Shown: in pieces, positions 7,746-15,162 of the stretch
How positions within the stretch are numbered: position 1 is the stretch's first letter
Layout: every line of letters begins with the position of its first letter
Position numbers and translations under genes: made by a program
NCBI GenBank assembly: GCA_046295655.1
Contig: JBKBMT010000048.1
Span: forward strand, 1-21,866
Direction of reading: 5' to 3'
DNA: 21,866 nucleotides
From: JBKBMT01 sp046295655
GTDB lineage: Bacteria; Pseudomonadota; Alphaproteobacteria; Rhodobacterales; Rhodobacteraceae
Notes under the pieces: model-generated
The model's input: only the letters and a program-made list of their open reading frames with translations
Told to the model about the DNA's origin: nothing
Databases searched by the model: none

Positions 7746-9005
7746 ATGGACGGACAACCGGCGGAACTGATCGGACGTCTCGGCGCCGCGGCGCGCGAGG
7801 CGGCGGCAGAACTTGCCTTCGCCAGCGCCGGATCGAAGGGCGCCGCGCTGACCGCGGCCGCGGCGGCGGTCGAGGACGATCTGGCGCGCATCCTTGCGGC
7901 GAACGCGCGCGACCTGGAGGCGGCCGCGGCGCGCGGGCTGGGCGATGCGATGATCGACCGGCTGCGGCTGGACGAGGGCAGGGTCCGCTCGATCGCGGCG
8001 GGGTTGCGCGACGTCGCCGGACAGCCCGATCCGGTGGGTCGCGTCCTGGCCGAATGGACCCGGCCGAACGGGCTGCACATCCGCCGGGTGGCGACGCCTC
8101 TGGGGGTCGTCGGGGTGATCTACGAAAGCCGCCCCAACGTCACCGCCGATGCGGGCGCGCTGTGCCTGAAGGCCGGCAACGCGGTAATCCTGCGCGGCGG
8201 ATCGGAAAGCCTCGAATCCTCGACCGCGATCCATGCCTGCATGGTCGCGGGGCTGCGGGCCACCGGACTTCCCGAGGCGGCGATCCAGCTTGTTCCCAGC
8301 CGGGACCGGGCGCTTGTGGGGGAGATGCTGCGCGCCGTCGAGTGGATCGACGTGATCGTGCCGCGCGGCGGCAAGGGACTCGTCGGCCTCGTCCAGTCCG
8401 AGGCCCGCGTCCCGGTCTTCGCGCACCTGGAAGGGATCTGCCATCTGTATCTCGACCGGGCGGCGGACCCGCAGAAAGCCCGCCGGGTGGTGCTCAATGC
8501 AAAGACCCGGCGGACCGGTATCTGCGGTGCGGCCGAGTGCCTGCTGATCCACCGCGATCTGGTGGACGGTCTCGGTGCGCAGGTGATCGCCGATCTGGTG
8601 GCGGCGGGGGTCGAGGTTCGTGCCGGCCACGGGCTGGCGCATCTTCCGGGGGTTGTGCCCGCGACACCCGAGGACTTCGGGCGCGAGTTCCTCGACATGA
8701 TCATCGCTGCCACGGTGGTCGACGATGTGGATTCCGCCATCGCCCATATCCGCCGCTACGGGTCGGGCCACACCGAAAGCATCCTGACCGAGGACGATGC
8801 CGCCGCCGACCGCTTCTTCCGGCGGCTCGACAGTGCGATCCTGATGCGCAACGCCTCGACCCAGTTCGCCGACGGCGGCGAGTTCGGAATGGGCGCCGAG
8901 ATCGGGATCGCGACAGGCAAGCTGCATGCGCGCGGCCCGGTCGGGGCCGAGCAGTTGACCAGCTTCAAGTATCTCGTGACCGGTGACGGCGCATGCCGGG
9001 CCTGA
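7746..9005 (+). CDS. proA: Gamma-glutamyl phosphate reductase
   Basis: ProA reduces glutamyl 5-phosphate with NADPH to glutamate semialdehyde, step two of proline synthesis. The 419-residue protein is of normal length. It shows PLGVVGVIYESRPNVTADAGALCLKAGNAVILRG in the aldehyde-dehydrogenase-like cofactor domain (118-151). It also shows IVPRGGKGL (204-212) and the predicted nucleophile C260 in RTGICGAAE. HARGPVG and LTSFKYLVTGDG close the protein. GGGG precedes the ATG, and the gene is tightly linked to proB, so the pair should be made together. Its stop is only 4 bases from that of convergent chpT, leaving no room for a terminator between them. Confidence 0.97.
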   Translation: MDGQPAELIGRLGAAAREAAAELAFASAGSKGAALTAAAAAVEDDLARILAANARDLEAAAARGLGDAMIDRLRLDEGRVRSIAAGLRDVAGQPDPVGRVLAEWTRPNGLHIRRVATPLGVVGVIYESRPNVTADAGALCLKAGNAVILRGGSESLESSTAIHACMVAGLRATGLPEAAIQLVPSRDRALVGEMLRAVEWIDVIVPRGGKGLVGLVQSEARVPVFAHLEGICHLYLDRAADPQKARRVVLNAKTRRTGICGAAECLLIHRDLVDGLGAQVIADLVAAGVEVRAGHGLAHLPGVVPATPEDFGREFLDMIIAATVVDDVDSAIAHIRRYGSGHTESILTEDDAAADRFFRRLDSAILMRNASTQFADGGEFGMGAEIGIATGKLHARGPVGAEQLTSFKYLVTGDGACRA

Positions 9006-9009
9006 CCGC

Positions 9010-9600
9010 TCAGAACCGCAACGCGATACCCGTCGCGTCGCGGTCGAGCAACAGCTTGCGTCTCTGCTCCGACAGTTCCGCGGCGGCCAGTGCGAACTGC
9101 ACCTCGGCCGGACCGATCCGCTCGGCCGCCCGGCCTGCGGCCAGCGCCTCCCACAAGGGCTCGTCGATGCGGAGGCGTCGCGCTCGGCCCTCGATGGTCC
9201 AGATGCCACCGTCGCGCTCCACTCCGATCTGTCCGCCGAAGGCCAGGGCGGTTTCGGCACATTGCAGCAGCAGGAACGCAAGCTTGACCTCGCGGCGCGG
9301 CAGATCGCCCGGCACCCGCCAGTCGATCGAAAGCCGCGTGCCGCGGGTGATTCCGCTCAGGATCGACAGCACTTCGGGTCGGCCCATGCGCTGGTCGGCC
9401 GCGGCCGCGCCGAAGGCCACGCGAAAGAACATCACCCGCGCCTTCGCGTTCTCGACGCTTTCGGCGATCAGGGCCATCTCGGGGCTCTGCCCGGCATCCA
9501 TGGCCAGCAGTTCCACCCCGTTGCCGATCGCGCCCAGCGGGCTGATCAGGTCATGGCAGATGCGTGACCCCAGAAGGCCTGCCAGATCCGATGCGTTCAT
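9010..9600 (-). CDS. chpT: Histidine phosphotransferase ChpT
   Basis: ChpT relays phosphate from the hybrid kinase CckA to CtrA (and CpdR), the regulators of the cell cycle, motility and gene-transfer agents in alphaproteobacteria. The 196-residue protein carries the phospho-accepting H16 in SRICHDLISPLGAIGNGVEL. A degenerate HATPase-like domain follows, with no intact ATP-binding N or G boxes; this is characteristic of the family. GLPF-like catalytic motifs are absent. The start at 9600 is supported by AGGGGA just upstream on the minus strand. It is convergent with proA and divergent, by 27 bases, from the DUF3553 gene. Confidence 0.92.
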   Translation of the reverse strand: MNASDLAGLLGSRICHDLISPLGAIGNGVELLAMDAGQSPEMALIAESVENAKARVMFFRVAFGAAAADQRMGRPEVLSILSGITRGTRLSIDWRVPGDLPRREVKLAFLLLQCAETALAFGGQIGVERDGGIWTIEGRARRLRIDEPLWEALAAGRAAERIGPAEVQFALAAAELSEQRRKLLLDRDATGIALRF

Positions 9601-9627
9601 TTCCGTCCCCTGTCTGGACCGTCCCGC

Positions 9628-9825
9628 ATGACCGACCTCAACTCGATGCTGGAGCCGGGCATGCTGGTCCGGCATCCCGGGGCGCCGGACTGGGGCCTCG
9701 GGCAGGTGCAGTCGAACGTGGGCGGTCGCGTCACCGTGAACTTCGAGCATGTCGGCAAGATCGTGATCGACGGAACCCGCATCATGCTTGTCCAGGTCTT
9801 TGACGGCGATGCCACTATAAGTTGA
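9628..9825 (+). CDS. DUF3553 protein
   Basis: A 65-residue protein with the DUF3553 pattern. The Met-rich start leads to EPGMLVRHPGAPDWGLGQVQSNVGGRVTVNFEHVGKIVI, a compact all-beta unit resembling the CarD/RapA-type Tudor-like fold (W-G-x-G-Q-V core). That fold suggests contact with RNA polymerase or nucleic acid, but this is inference. The protein is complete and ends in a short tail. It is divergent from chpT with only 27 bases between the starts, so its promoter must lie in or over the start of chpT. Confidence 0.85.
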   Translation: MTDLNSMLEPGMLVRHPGAPDWGLGQVQSNVGGRVTVNFEHVGKIVIDGTRIMLVQVFDGDATIS

Positions 9826-9963
9826 AACTGCTTTGTCCTTCAACCCTTGCAAGGCAGATCGCAGCCGATTCCCGCGATGGCGCGAGCTGCGACAGAGGTC
9901 CGGGATCTTGTCCGGCACCCTCGGGCGGGATAGCTGCTGTCACCGCCCTGTCCCGGAGGTTTC

Positions 9964-10749
9964 ATGACCCCGCTCGACCATGCCTTTGCCGCCATGCTTG
10001 CCGAGCCCGACGACGACGGCGCGCGGCTTGCCTATTATGCCGCACTGGCCGACACGGAACTGTTCCTGCTGCTGGAGGCCGAACCCGAGAAGGGCAATAT
10101 CAGGCCGCGGGTCTTTCCGGTGGAGGACGGGCCGCTGATCCTGGCCTTCGATACAGAGGAAAGGCTGGCCGACTTCACCGGCATGCCGTCGCCCTATGCC
10201 GCGTTGCCGGGGCGCGTTGTGGCGCGGCAGGTCGCAGGGCAGGGCGCTGGCCTGGGCGTGAACCTGGGAACGGACTCGGCCTGGATCGTGGTTGCCGAGG
10301 CCCTGGCCTGGCTCGCCGATACCCTCGATCGCGCACTCCTGCCGTGGCGCGAGCGGCCGGGCGCCCTGCATGCGCCTGCCGCGGCCGACCCGCGCCTGCT
10401 TGCCGCGCTGTCGCGCGCGCTCGCCAGGGCCGGGGCAGGGGGGCTGGTATCGGAGGCGGTGCTGGCCGGTGCGGGCTATGACGGCGGGCGGCGCGGCCTG
10501 CTGCTCGCGATTCTCGATGCGGACCCGGCGACGGAACCCGCGCTTGCGGGCGCGGTGTCCGAGGCGCTGGTCTTCGCCGGTCTGGATGTCGCCGAACTGG
10601 ACGTGACCTTCCTCGGCTCCGGCGATCCCGTCGCGGAGGCCGCCCGCAACGTCGGCGTCAGGCTCGAGCTGCCACCGCCGCAACCCGCGCCGCCGGATCA
10701 TCCGCGCGGCCCGGGCACCGACCCGGACCGTCCGCCGCGGCTGCGGTGA
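9964..10749 (+). CDS. SseB family protein
   Basis: A 261-residue acidic protein beginning MTPLDHAFAAMLAEPDDDGAR. The N-terminal 120 residues follow the SseB N-domain pattern: a helix, TELFLLLEAEP, VFPVEDGPLILAFDTEERLADF, YAALPGR, then GLGVNLGTDSAWIV. SseB was named as an enhanced serine-sensitivity factor in E. coli, but the molecular role is unclear. The C-terminal half is Ala/Leu-rich, and the tail is Pro-rich (PPPQPAPPDHPRGPG). The start at 9964 follows a good GGAGG (9955-9959). The 138 bases before it hold the palindrome CCTTGCAAGG (9845-9854) but no certain promoter. Confidence 0.8.
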   Translation: MTPLDHAFAAMLAEPDDDGARLAYYAALADTELFLLLEAEPEKGNIRPRVFPVEDGPLILAFDTEERLADFTGMPSPYAALPGRVVARQVAGQGAGLGVNLGTDSAWIVVAEALAWLADTLDRALLPWRERPGALHAPAAADPRLLAALSRALARAGAGGLVSEAVLAGAGYDGGRRGLLLAILDADPATEPALAGAVSEALVFAGLDVAELDVTFLGSGDPVAEAARNVGVRLELPPPQPAPPDHPRGPGTDPDRPPRLR

Positions 10750-10756
10750 CTGGGGT

Positions 10757-10800
10757 AATATGATACCTATTTCTGATATCATTGTTTTTGCGTGATATTT
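10757..10800 (+). promoter_or_regulatory. AT-rich block upstream of rplM promoter
   Basis: In a GC-rich region this block is strikingly AT-rich. It holds three TGATA units (10761, 10774 and 10793) and an inverted repeat ATGATA/TATCAT (10760-10765 and 10777-10782). It ends about 16 bases before the -35 box of the rplM promoter. It could act as an UP-like element or a binding site for a regulator. I cannot tell which. Confidence 0.4.
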
Positions 10801-10815
10801 TTCGACAGACGGGAC

Positions 10816-10856
10816 TTGATCTTGTCGGCCGGCTGCGCAATAAGCTGCCATCCCGG
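10816..10856 (+). promoter_or_regulatory. rplM-rpsI promoter
   Basis: The -35 box TTGATC (10816-10821), a 17-base spacer and the -10 box AATAAG (10839-10844) form the promoter. The 18 bases from 10839 to 10856 match the equivalent segment of the rplU promoter at 16 positions, including the discriminator and likely start site. Transcription probably starts near 10851, giving a leader of about 60 bases. Confidence 0.7.
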
Positions 10857-10860
10857 ACAG

Positions 10861-10898
10861 GGGGCCATGTGCCTTGGCGCTGCGGCCCCGCCACCAAG
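10861..10898 (+). promoter_or_regulatory. Possible pseudoknot in rplM leader
   Basis: Two helices can form in a crossing arrangement: GGGGCC (10861-10866) with GGCCCC (10884-10889), and CTTGG (10873-10877), inside that loop, with CCAAG (10894-10898), beyond it. This is the topology of an H-type pseudoknot, 12 bases before the rplM start codon. L13 is known to repress its own mRNA in E. coli. That this element does the same is inference. Confidence 0.4.
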
Positions 10899-10910
10899 AC
10901 AGGTCGGACC

Positions 10911-11375
10911 ATGAAAACCTACACCGCTACCCCGGCGGAGATCGAGAAGAAGTGGATCCTGATCGACGCCGAGGGCGTCGTTCTGGGTCGTCTCGCCTCG
11001 ATCGTCGCCAAGATCCTGCGCGGCAAGCACAAGCCGACGTTCACCCCGCACATGGACATGGGCGACAACGTCATCGTCATCAACGCCGACAAGGTTCAGA
11101 TGACCGGCAGCAAGCGCGACGACAAGCGCTACTACTGGCACACAGGCTATCCGGGCGGGATCAAGTTCCGCACCGCGCGGCAGGTGCTGGAAGGCAAGCA
11201 TCCCGAGCGTGTCGTGACCAAGGCGGTCGAGCGCATGATCTCGCGCAACAGCCTCGGCCGGCAGCAGATGACCAACCTGCGCGTCTATGCCGGTGCCGAG
11301 CATCCGCATGTGGCGCAGCAGCCCGAGGTTCTGGACGTCAAGGCCCTGAACCCCAAGAACACCCGGAGCGCATGA
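10911..11375 (+). CDS. rplM: 50S ribosomal protein L13
   Basis: The 154-residue protein starts MKTYTATPAEIEKKWILIDAEG and has the family features LGRLASIVAKILRGKHKPTFTPHMDMGD (about 26-53), ADKVQMTGSKRDDKRYYWHTGYPGG and the C-terminal NLRVYAGAEHPHVAQQPEVLD. It is an early-assembly 50S protein. Length is slightly longer than E. coli L13 (142), as is usual in this group. The ATG at 10911 is followed by rpsI overlapping the stop in ATGA, the standard L13-S9 arrangement. Confidence 0.98.
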   Translation: MKTYTATPAEIEKKWILIDAEGVVLGRLASIVAKILRGKHKPTFTPHMDMGDNVIVINADKVQMTGSKRDDKRYYWHTGYPGGIKFRTARQVLEGKHPERVVTKAVERMISRNSLGRQQMTNLRVYAGAEHPHVAQQPEVLDVKALNPKNTRSA

Positions 11376-11872
11376 GCATCATGGCCGAGATCAAGACCCT
11401 CGAAGACCTGAAATCCGCCGTGGCCGGCGGCGCGGCAGAAGCCGCAGCCGAGGCGCAGGCGCCGCGCCAGCCGGTCCGCGATGCGCTGGGCCGTTCCTAT
11501 GCAACGGGCAAGCGCAAGGATGCCGTCGCCCGCGTCTGGGTGAAGCCCGGATCGGGCAAGGTGACCGTGAACGGCAAGGACATCGGCACCTACTTTGCGC
11601 GTCCGGTGCTTCAGATGATCCTGCGTCAGCCGTTCCAGGTGGCCAATGTCGAAGGCCAGTTCGACGTGATGTGCACCGTCGCCGGCGGCGGCCTTTCCGG
11701 CCAGGCCGGCGCGGTCAAGCATGGCATCTCGAAGGCGCTGCAGCTTTACGAGCCCACCTTGCGCCCGGCGCTGAAGGCCGCGGGTTTCCTGACCCGCGAC
11801 AGCCGGACGGTGGAGCGCAAGAAGTACGGCAAGCGCAAGGCGCGCCGCAGCTTCCAGTTCTCGAAGCGCTGA
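11372..11872 (+). CDS. rpsI: 30S ribosomal protein S9
   Basis: The core of S9 begins near residue 46 with RSYATGKRKDAVARVWVKPGSGKVTVNGKD. It continues with CTVAGGGLSGQAGAVKHGISKAL and ends in ERKKYGKRKARRSFQFSKR, the basic tail that reaches the P-site tRNA. The 40-residue Ala/Glu-rich N-terminal extension is typical of alphaproteobacteria. Either ATG 11372, which overlaps the rplM stop, or ATG 11381 (MAEIK) could be the start. The first is listed for the ATGA coupling, but MAEIK is equally possible. Confidence 0.97.
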   Translation: MSIMAEIKTLEDLKSAVAGGAAEAAAEAQAPRQPVRDALGRSYATGKRKDAVARVWVKPGSGKVTVNGKDIGTYFARPVLQMILRQPFQVANVEGQFDVMCTVAGGGLSGQAGAVKHGISKALQLYEPTLRPALKAAGFLTRDSRTVERKKYGKRKARRSFQFSKR

Positions 11873-11895
11873 AATCCGCGCCGGACGCTTGCGCG

Positions 11896-11920
11896 AAAGG
11901 GGCCTTCGGGCCCCTTTTCT
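11896..11920 (+). terminator. Rho-independent terminator of rplM-rpsI
   Basis: A nine-pair stem AAAGGGGCC/GGCCCCTTT around a stable TTCG tetraloop (11896-11917) runs into TCTTGTT. It starts 23 bases after the rpsI stop and cleanly ends the operon. Confidence 0.92.
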
Positions 11921-11960
11921 TGTTGCGCTGCGGTGTTGCAGCCCCGCCGCAGCCGATTCG

Positions 11961-12016
11961 TCACGTAACCGTGATCGGAGATAGCCTTTGACGGTGAAGC
12001 ACTTGCGCACCATTCT
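11961..12016 (+). promoter_or_regulatory. Possible promoter of the 12049 gene, with dyad
   Basis: TTGACG (11988-11993), a 17-base spacer and CATTCT (12011-12016) give a plausible promoter 32 bases before the start codon. Upstream lies a dyad TCACG-TAAC-CGTGA (11961-11974) that could bind a regulator. Support is base matching only. Confidence 0.4.
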
Positions 12017-12048
12017 TCGTTCCGTCGAGCAGCAACGAGACCACGAAG

Positions 12049-12309
12049 ATGGCACGTTCCCAGCACTTTCACAGCGCCACCGGCGCAATGGATTTCCTTG
12101 GCCTGCGGCGCGGTCCGCGGGGTCAGACCGAGATCGTCTATGACGACGGTGTGGCACGCCGCATGGTCTGGCGCGTTTCCGATCCGGGTCCGGACGACGG
12201 GCCGCTGCGCGATGCGCTGTCGCGCGCGGTCAACCAGGCGCGCGTCGTGCCGGCGCTTTACGCGGAACTGAAGCGCCGGGCCATCGCGGTCGAGATCGTC
12301 GCCGGCTGA
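12049..12309 (+). CDS. Hypothetical protein, 86 residues
   Basis: I do not recognise this family. The protein is 86 residues, soluble, mildly basic, with no signal peptide or membrane segment. It has FHSATGAMDFLGLRRGPRGQTEIVYDDGVARRMVWRVS, predicted as a strand-rich start, followed by a helical second half (LRDALSRAVNQARVVPALYAELKRRA). GC third positions and a complete frame in an otherwise empty 500-base interval support it as a gene. The ribosome-binding site is weak (ACGAAG). It lies alone between the rpsI terminator and the transporter genes, so context gives no job. Confidence 0.65.
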   Translation: MARSQHFHSATGAMDFLGLRRGPRGQTEIVYDDGVARRMVWRVSDPGPDDGPLRDALSRAVNQARVVPALYAELKRRAIAVEIVAG

Positions 12310-12383
12310 GGCGGCACGGCCCCTTTTCAACCCGGACCGGCCATGCCATTGATCGCGAAACACCGGGTCCGGCAGGGGGCGCG

Positions 12384-13271
12384 ATGAGTTCGAAGGGGGT
12401 TGTGCACCGGCTTGGCCGGTCCGAGGCCGCGCAGGGCCTCCTGCTGGTCAGCCCGCCGGCGCTCTATGCGGTGCTGCTTCTGGCGGCGCCGCTGGGGATG
12501 CTGCTGCTCTACAGCTTCCTGACCGACGGCTATCTGACCATCATCTGGGAACTCACGACGTCGAACTACGTCGAGGCCTGGACCGACCCGCTGGTGCGCA
12601 CGGTTATGCTGCGCAGCCTCGGCGTGGCCCTTGCCGTAACGGTGGTCACGGTGCTGCTGGCGTTTCCGGTGGCGTATTTCGTGAGTTTCCACGTCCGGCC
12701 GGAACGCAAGGCGCTGTGGCTGTTCCTCATCACGATCCCGTTCTGGACCAGCTACCTGATCCGGGTGTTCCTGTGGAAGGTGATCCTCGGCTTCAACGGG
12801 GTGATCAATTCCGGCCTGATGGGGATCGGGATCATCGACGAGCCGCTGACCTTCATCCTCTACAACGTCAATGCGGTCGTCATCACGCTGGCCCACGCCT
12901 ATGCGCCCTTCGCGATCCTGCCGATCTTCGTGGCGCTGGAGAAGATCGACCGCAGCCTTCTGGAGGCGGGGCAGGATCTCGGCGAAAGCCGGCTGATGAC
13001 CTTCTGGCGGGTGACCCTGCCGCTGGCCATGCCCGGGGTGGTCGCGGCCGTGCTGATCGTCTTCATCCCGACCATCGGCGACTATGTGACGCCTGCCCTG
13101 GTCGGAGGGCCCGAGGGGCGGATGGTTGCGAACCTCATCCAGCTGCAATACCTGCGACTCGACAACTATCCGCTGGGATCGGCCATCGCGGTGTCGGCGA
13201 TGCTGCTGGTCACGGTGATCAGCCTGATCTTCCTGTGGCTCAACCGCCGCTTCCTGCGGGGGCCGTCGTGA
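12384..13271 (+). CDS. potB: ABC transporter permease, PotB-like
   Basis: A 295-residue inner-membrane permease of the spermidine/putrescine type. Hydrophobic spans are clear from residue 16 on (LLLVSPPALYAVLLLAAPLGMLLLYS), with about six in total. The cytoplasmic EAA loop LLEAGQDLGESRLMTFWRVTLPLAMPG (about 191-217) contacts the ATPase. The start at 12384 follows AGGGGGCG. It heads a three-gene unit and overlaps the next permease by GTGA. PotB-like proteins pair with PotC-like ones. The substrate (spermidine, putrescine or a related cation) is inferred from similarity, not shown. Confidence 0.85.
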   Translation: MSSKGVVHRLGRSEAAQGLLLVSPPALYAVLLLAAPLGMLLLYSFLTDGYLTIIWELTTSNYVEAWTDPLVRTVMLRSLGVALAVTVVTVLLAFPVAYFVSFHVRPERKALWLFLITIPFWTSYLIRVFLWKVILGFNGVINSGLMGIGIIDEPLTFILYNVNAVVITLAHAYAPFAILPIFVALEKIDRSLLEAGQDLGESRLMTFWRVTLPLAMPGVVAAVLIVFIPTIGDYVTPALVGGPEGRMVANLIQLQYLRLDNYPLGSAIAVSAMLLVTVISLIFLWLNRRFLRGPS

Positions 13272-14077
13272 AGGGGGGCGGGTGGTTCCGGGGCTATGCG
13301 CTGGCCTATCTGGTGTTTCTCTACGCGCCGATCGTGCTGCTGCCGCTGTTCGCCTTCAACGACGCAACGATCATCGCCTTCCCGTTGTCGGGCTTCACCA
13401 CCAAGTGGTTCGAGGCGTTGTGGGGCAATCGCACGCTGATGCTTGCGGTGCAGAACTCGCTGATCATCGCGGTGTCCTCGGCGATCCTTGCCACGACGCT
13501 CGGTGTCTTCGCCGCGCGGGCGACGACGCGCTACCGCTTTCCCGGGAAGGGCCCGATCACCGGGCTCGTGATGCTGCCGATCGTGCTGCCCGAAATCATC
13601 GTCGCGGTGTCGCTGCTGATCGTGCTGCTGGCCATCGGCGTGCCGCTGTCGATCTTCACCGTGATCCTCGGACACGTCCTGATCTGCACGCCGTTCTGTG
13701 TGGCGATCCTCAATTCCGCGTTCCAGGGGCTGGACCGGAGCCTTGAGGAAGCCGCAATCGACCTCGGCGAGACCCGGTGGAGCACCTTCCGTCTGGTCAC
13801 CCTGCCACTGGTCGCGCCCGGCATCATCTCTTCGCTGCTGATCTCGTTCACGATCAGCCTGGACGAGTTCATCATCGCCTTCTTCCTGGCCGGCACCCAG
13901 CCGACGCTGCCGGTCTATATCTTCAGCCAGTTCCGGTTCCCGGCGGCGGTGCCGGTCATCATGGCGCTGGGCACGATCCTGGTCTGCCTGTCGATCTTCC
14001 TGCTGGCGACCGCCGAATATTTCCGCCGCCGCGGCATTGCGCGGTCGGGGGGGAAGGACACGGGGGGATTCCTGTGA
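13268..14077 (+). CDS. potC: ABC transporter permease, PotC-like
   Basis: This 269-residue protein starts at GTG 13268, which overlaps the preceding stop in GTGA and marks translational coupling. It has about six membrane spans, beginning with YALAYLVFLYAPIVLLPLFAFN. It also has FPLSGFTTKWFEALW, a PotC-like periplasmic segment, and the EAA loop LEEAAIDLGETRWSTFRLVTLPLVAPGI (about 158-185). Together with PotB it forms the translocation pore. Its C-terminal end overlaps the ATPase gene, again through GTGA. Confidence 0.87.
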   Translation: MKGGGWFRGYALAYLVFLYAPIVLLPLFAFNDATIIAFPLSGFTTKWFEALWGNRTLMLAVQNSLIIAVSSAILATTLGVFAARATTRYRFPGKGPITGLVMLPIVLPEIIVAVSLLIVLLAIGVPLSIFTVILGHVLICTPFCVAILNSAFQGLDRSLEEAAIDLGETRWSTFRLVTLPLVAPGIISSLLISFTISLDEFIIAFFLAGTQPTLPVYIFSQFRFPAAVPVIMALGTILVCLSIFLLATAEYFRRRGIARSGGKDTGGFL

Positions 14078-15162
14078 GAAAGCCGATCATCGAGATCGAG
14101 GGCGTCCACAAGCACTACGGCGACTATCACGCGCTGCGGGGGATCGACATGACGATCCGCGAGGGCGAGTTCTTTTCGCTGCTCGGGCCCTCCGGCTGCG
14201 GCAAGACCACGCTGCTGCGCACCATCGCGGGGTTCGAGGAACCCTCGCGGGGGGTAATGCGGATCGACGGGCGCGACATGGACGGGGTGCCGCCGAACCG
14301 CCGGCCGACCAACATGGTCTTCCAGTCCTATGCCATCTTCCCCCATCTCACGGTCGAGGAGAACGTGGCCTTCGGGCTGCGCCGCGATCCCCGGAGCCGC
14401 GAGGACAAGGCGCGAGCGGTCGGCCAGGCGCTGGACATGGTGGGGCTCTCGGGGTTCGGCACGCGCGCCGCGCATGCGCTGTCGGGGGGGCAGCGGCAGC
14501 GGGTGGCCCTGGCCCGGGCGCTGATCCTGAAGCCGAGGGTGCTGCTGCTGGACGAGCCGCTGTCGGCGCTGGACAAGAAGATCCGCGAGCAGATGCAGGT
14601 CGAGCTGATCAAGCTTCAGCGCGAGGTCGGGATCACCTTCATCCTGGTTACCCACGACCAGGAGGAGGCGCTGGTGATGTCCGACCGGATCGCGGTGATG
14701 TTCGAGGGGGCGATCGCGCAGCTCGACGATCCGGAGACACTCTATCGCCGCCCGAAGTCGCGGCGCGTGGCCGAGTTCATCGGGACGATGAACTTCCTGC
14801 CTGCCACGGTGCTGGCCGAGACCGGCGCGGGCGTCGAGGTCGAGGTGCCCGGCCTCGGCCGCGCCCTCGTGCCGGCGGCCCAGGCCGGTGCCAAGGCCGG
14901 AGACGGCGGGACGAGCGTCGGCTTCCGGCCCGAGACGCTGACGCTGCTCTACGAGGGTCAGACGGGGGCGGAGCGCGAGACCCCGGGCACCATCGAGGAA
15001 GTCGTCTATTACGGCGACATGACCTATTACGACGTCAGGCTCGACGGCGTGGAGGCCCCGGTGCGGCTGTCGATGCGCAATCTGGTCGGACGCCCGGTTC
15101 TGGACATCGGCACAAGGACCCGGGTGGCCTGGAGCCCCGGCGCCCTGGTGCTGTTTCGCTGA
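14074..15162 (+). CDS. potA: ABC transporter ATP-binding protein, PotA-like
   Basis: The ATPase of the importer, 362 residues, starting at GTG 14074 within the previous stop. Motifs are complete: Walker A GPSGCGKTT (38-46), Q-loop Q84, signature LSGGQRQRVALARAL (136-150), Walker B LLLDEP (157-162) and H194 in VTHDQ. FIGTMNFLPATV opens a C-terminal TOBE domain of about 120 residues, as in PotA/FbpC-type ATPases. The order permease-permease-ATPase differs from the potABCD order of E. coli, and no binding-protein gene is found before or after it. It converges on edd. Confidence 0.9.
   Translation: MRKPIIEIEGVHKHYGDYHALRGIDMTIREGEFFSLLGPSGCGKTTLLRTIAGFEEPSRGVMRIDGRDMDGVPPNRRPTNMVFQSYAIFPHLTVEENVAFGLRRDPRSREDKARAVGQALDMVGLSGFGTRAAHALSGGQRQRVALARALILKPRVLLLDEPLSALDKKIREQMQVELIKLQREVGITFILVTHDQEEALVMSDRIAVMFEGAIAQLDDPETLYRRPKSRRVAEFIGTMNFLPATVLAETGAGVEVEVPGLGRALVPAAQAGAKAGDGGTSVGFRPETLTLLYEGQTGAERETPGTIEEVVYYGDMTYYDVRLDGVEAPVRLSMRNLVGRPVLDIGTRTRVAWSPGALVLFR

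Noticed and set aside
6378..9281. 967-codon minus-strand open frame across obgE, proB and proA
   Set aside because: It is antisense to three well-supported genes and encodes low-complexity Arg/Gly/Pro-rich sequence. Long antisense frames are expected in GC-rich DNA.
12332..12372. CCGGACC/GGTCCGG inverted repeat before potB
   Set aside because: The loop is long (27 bases) and no T tract follows. Seven-base repeats are common at this GC content.
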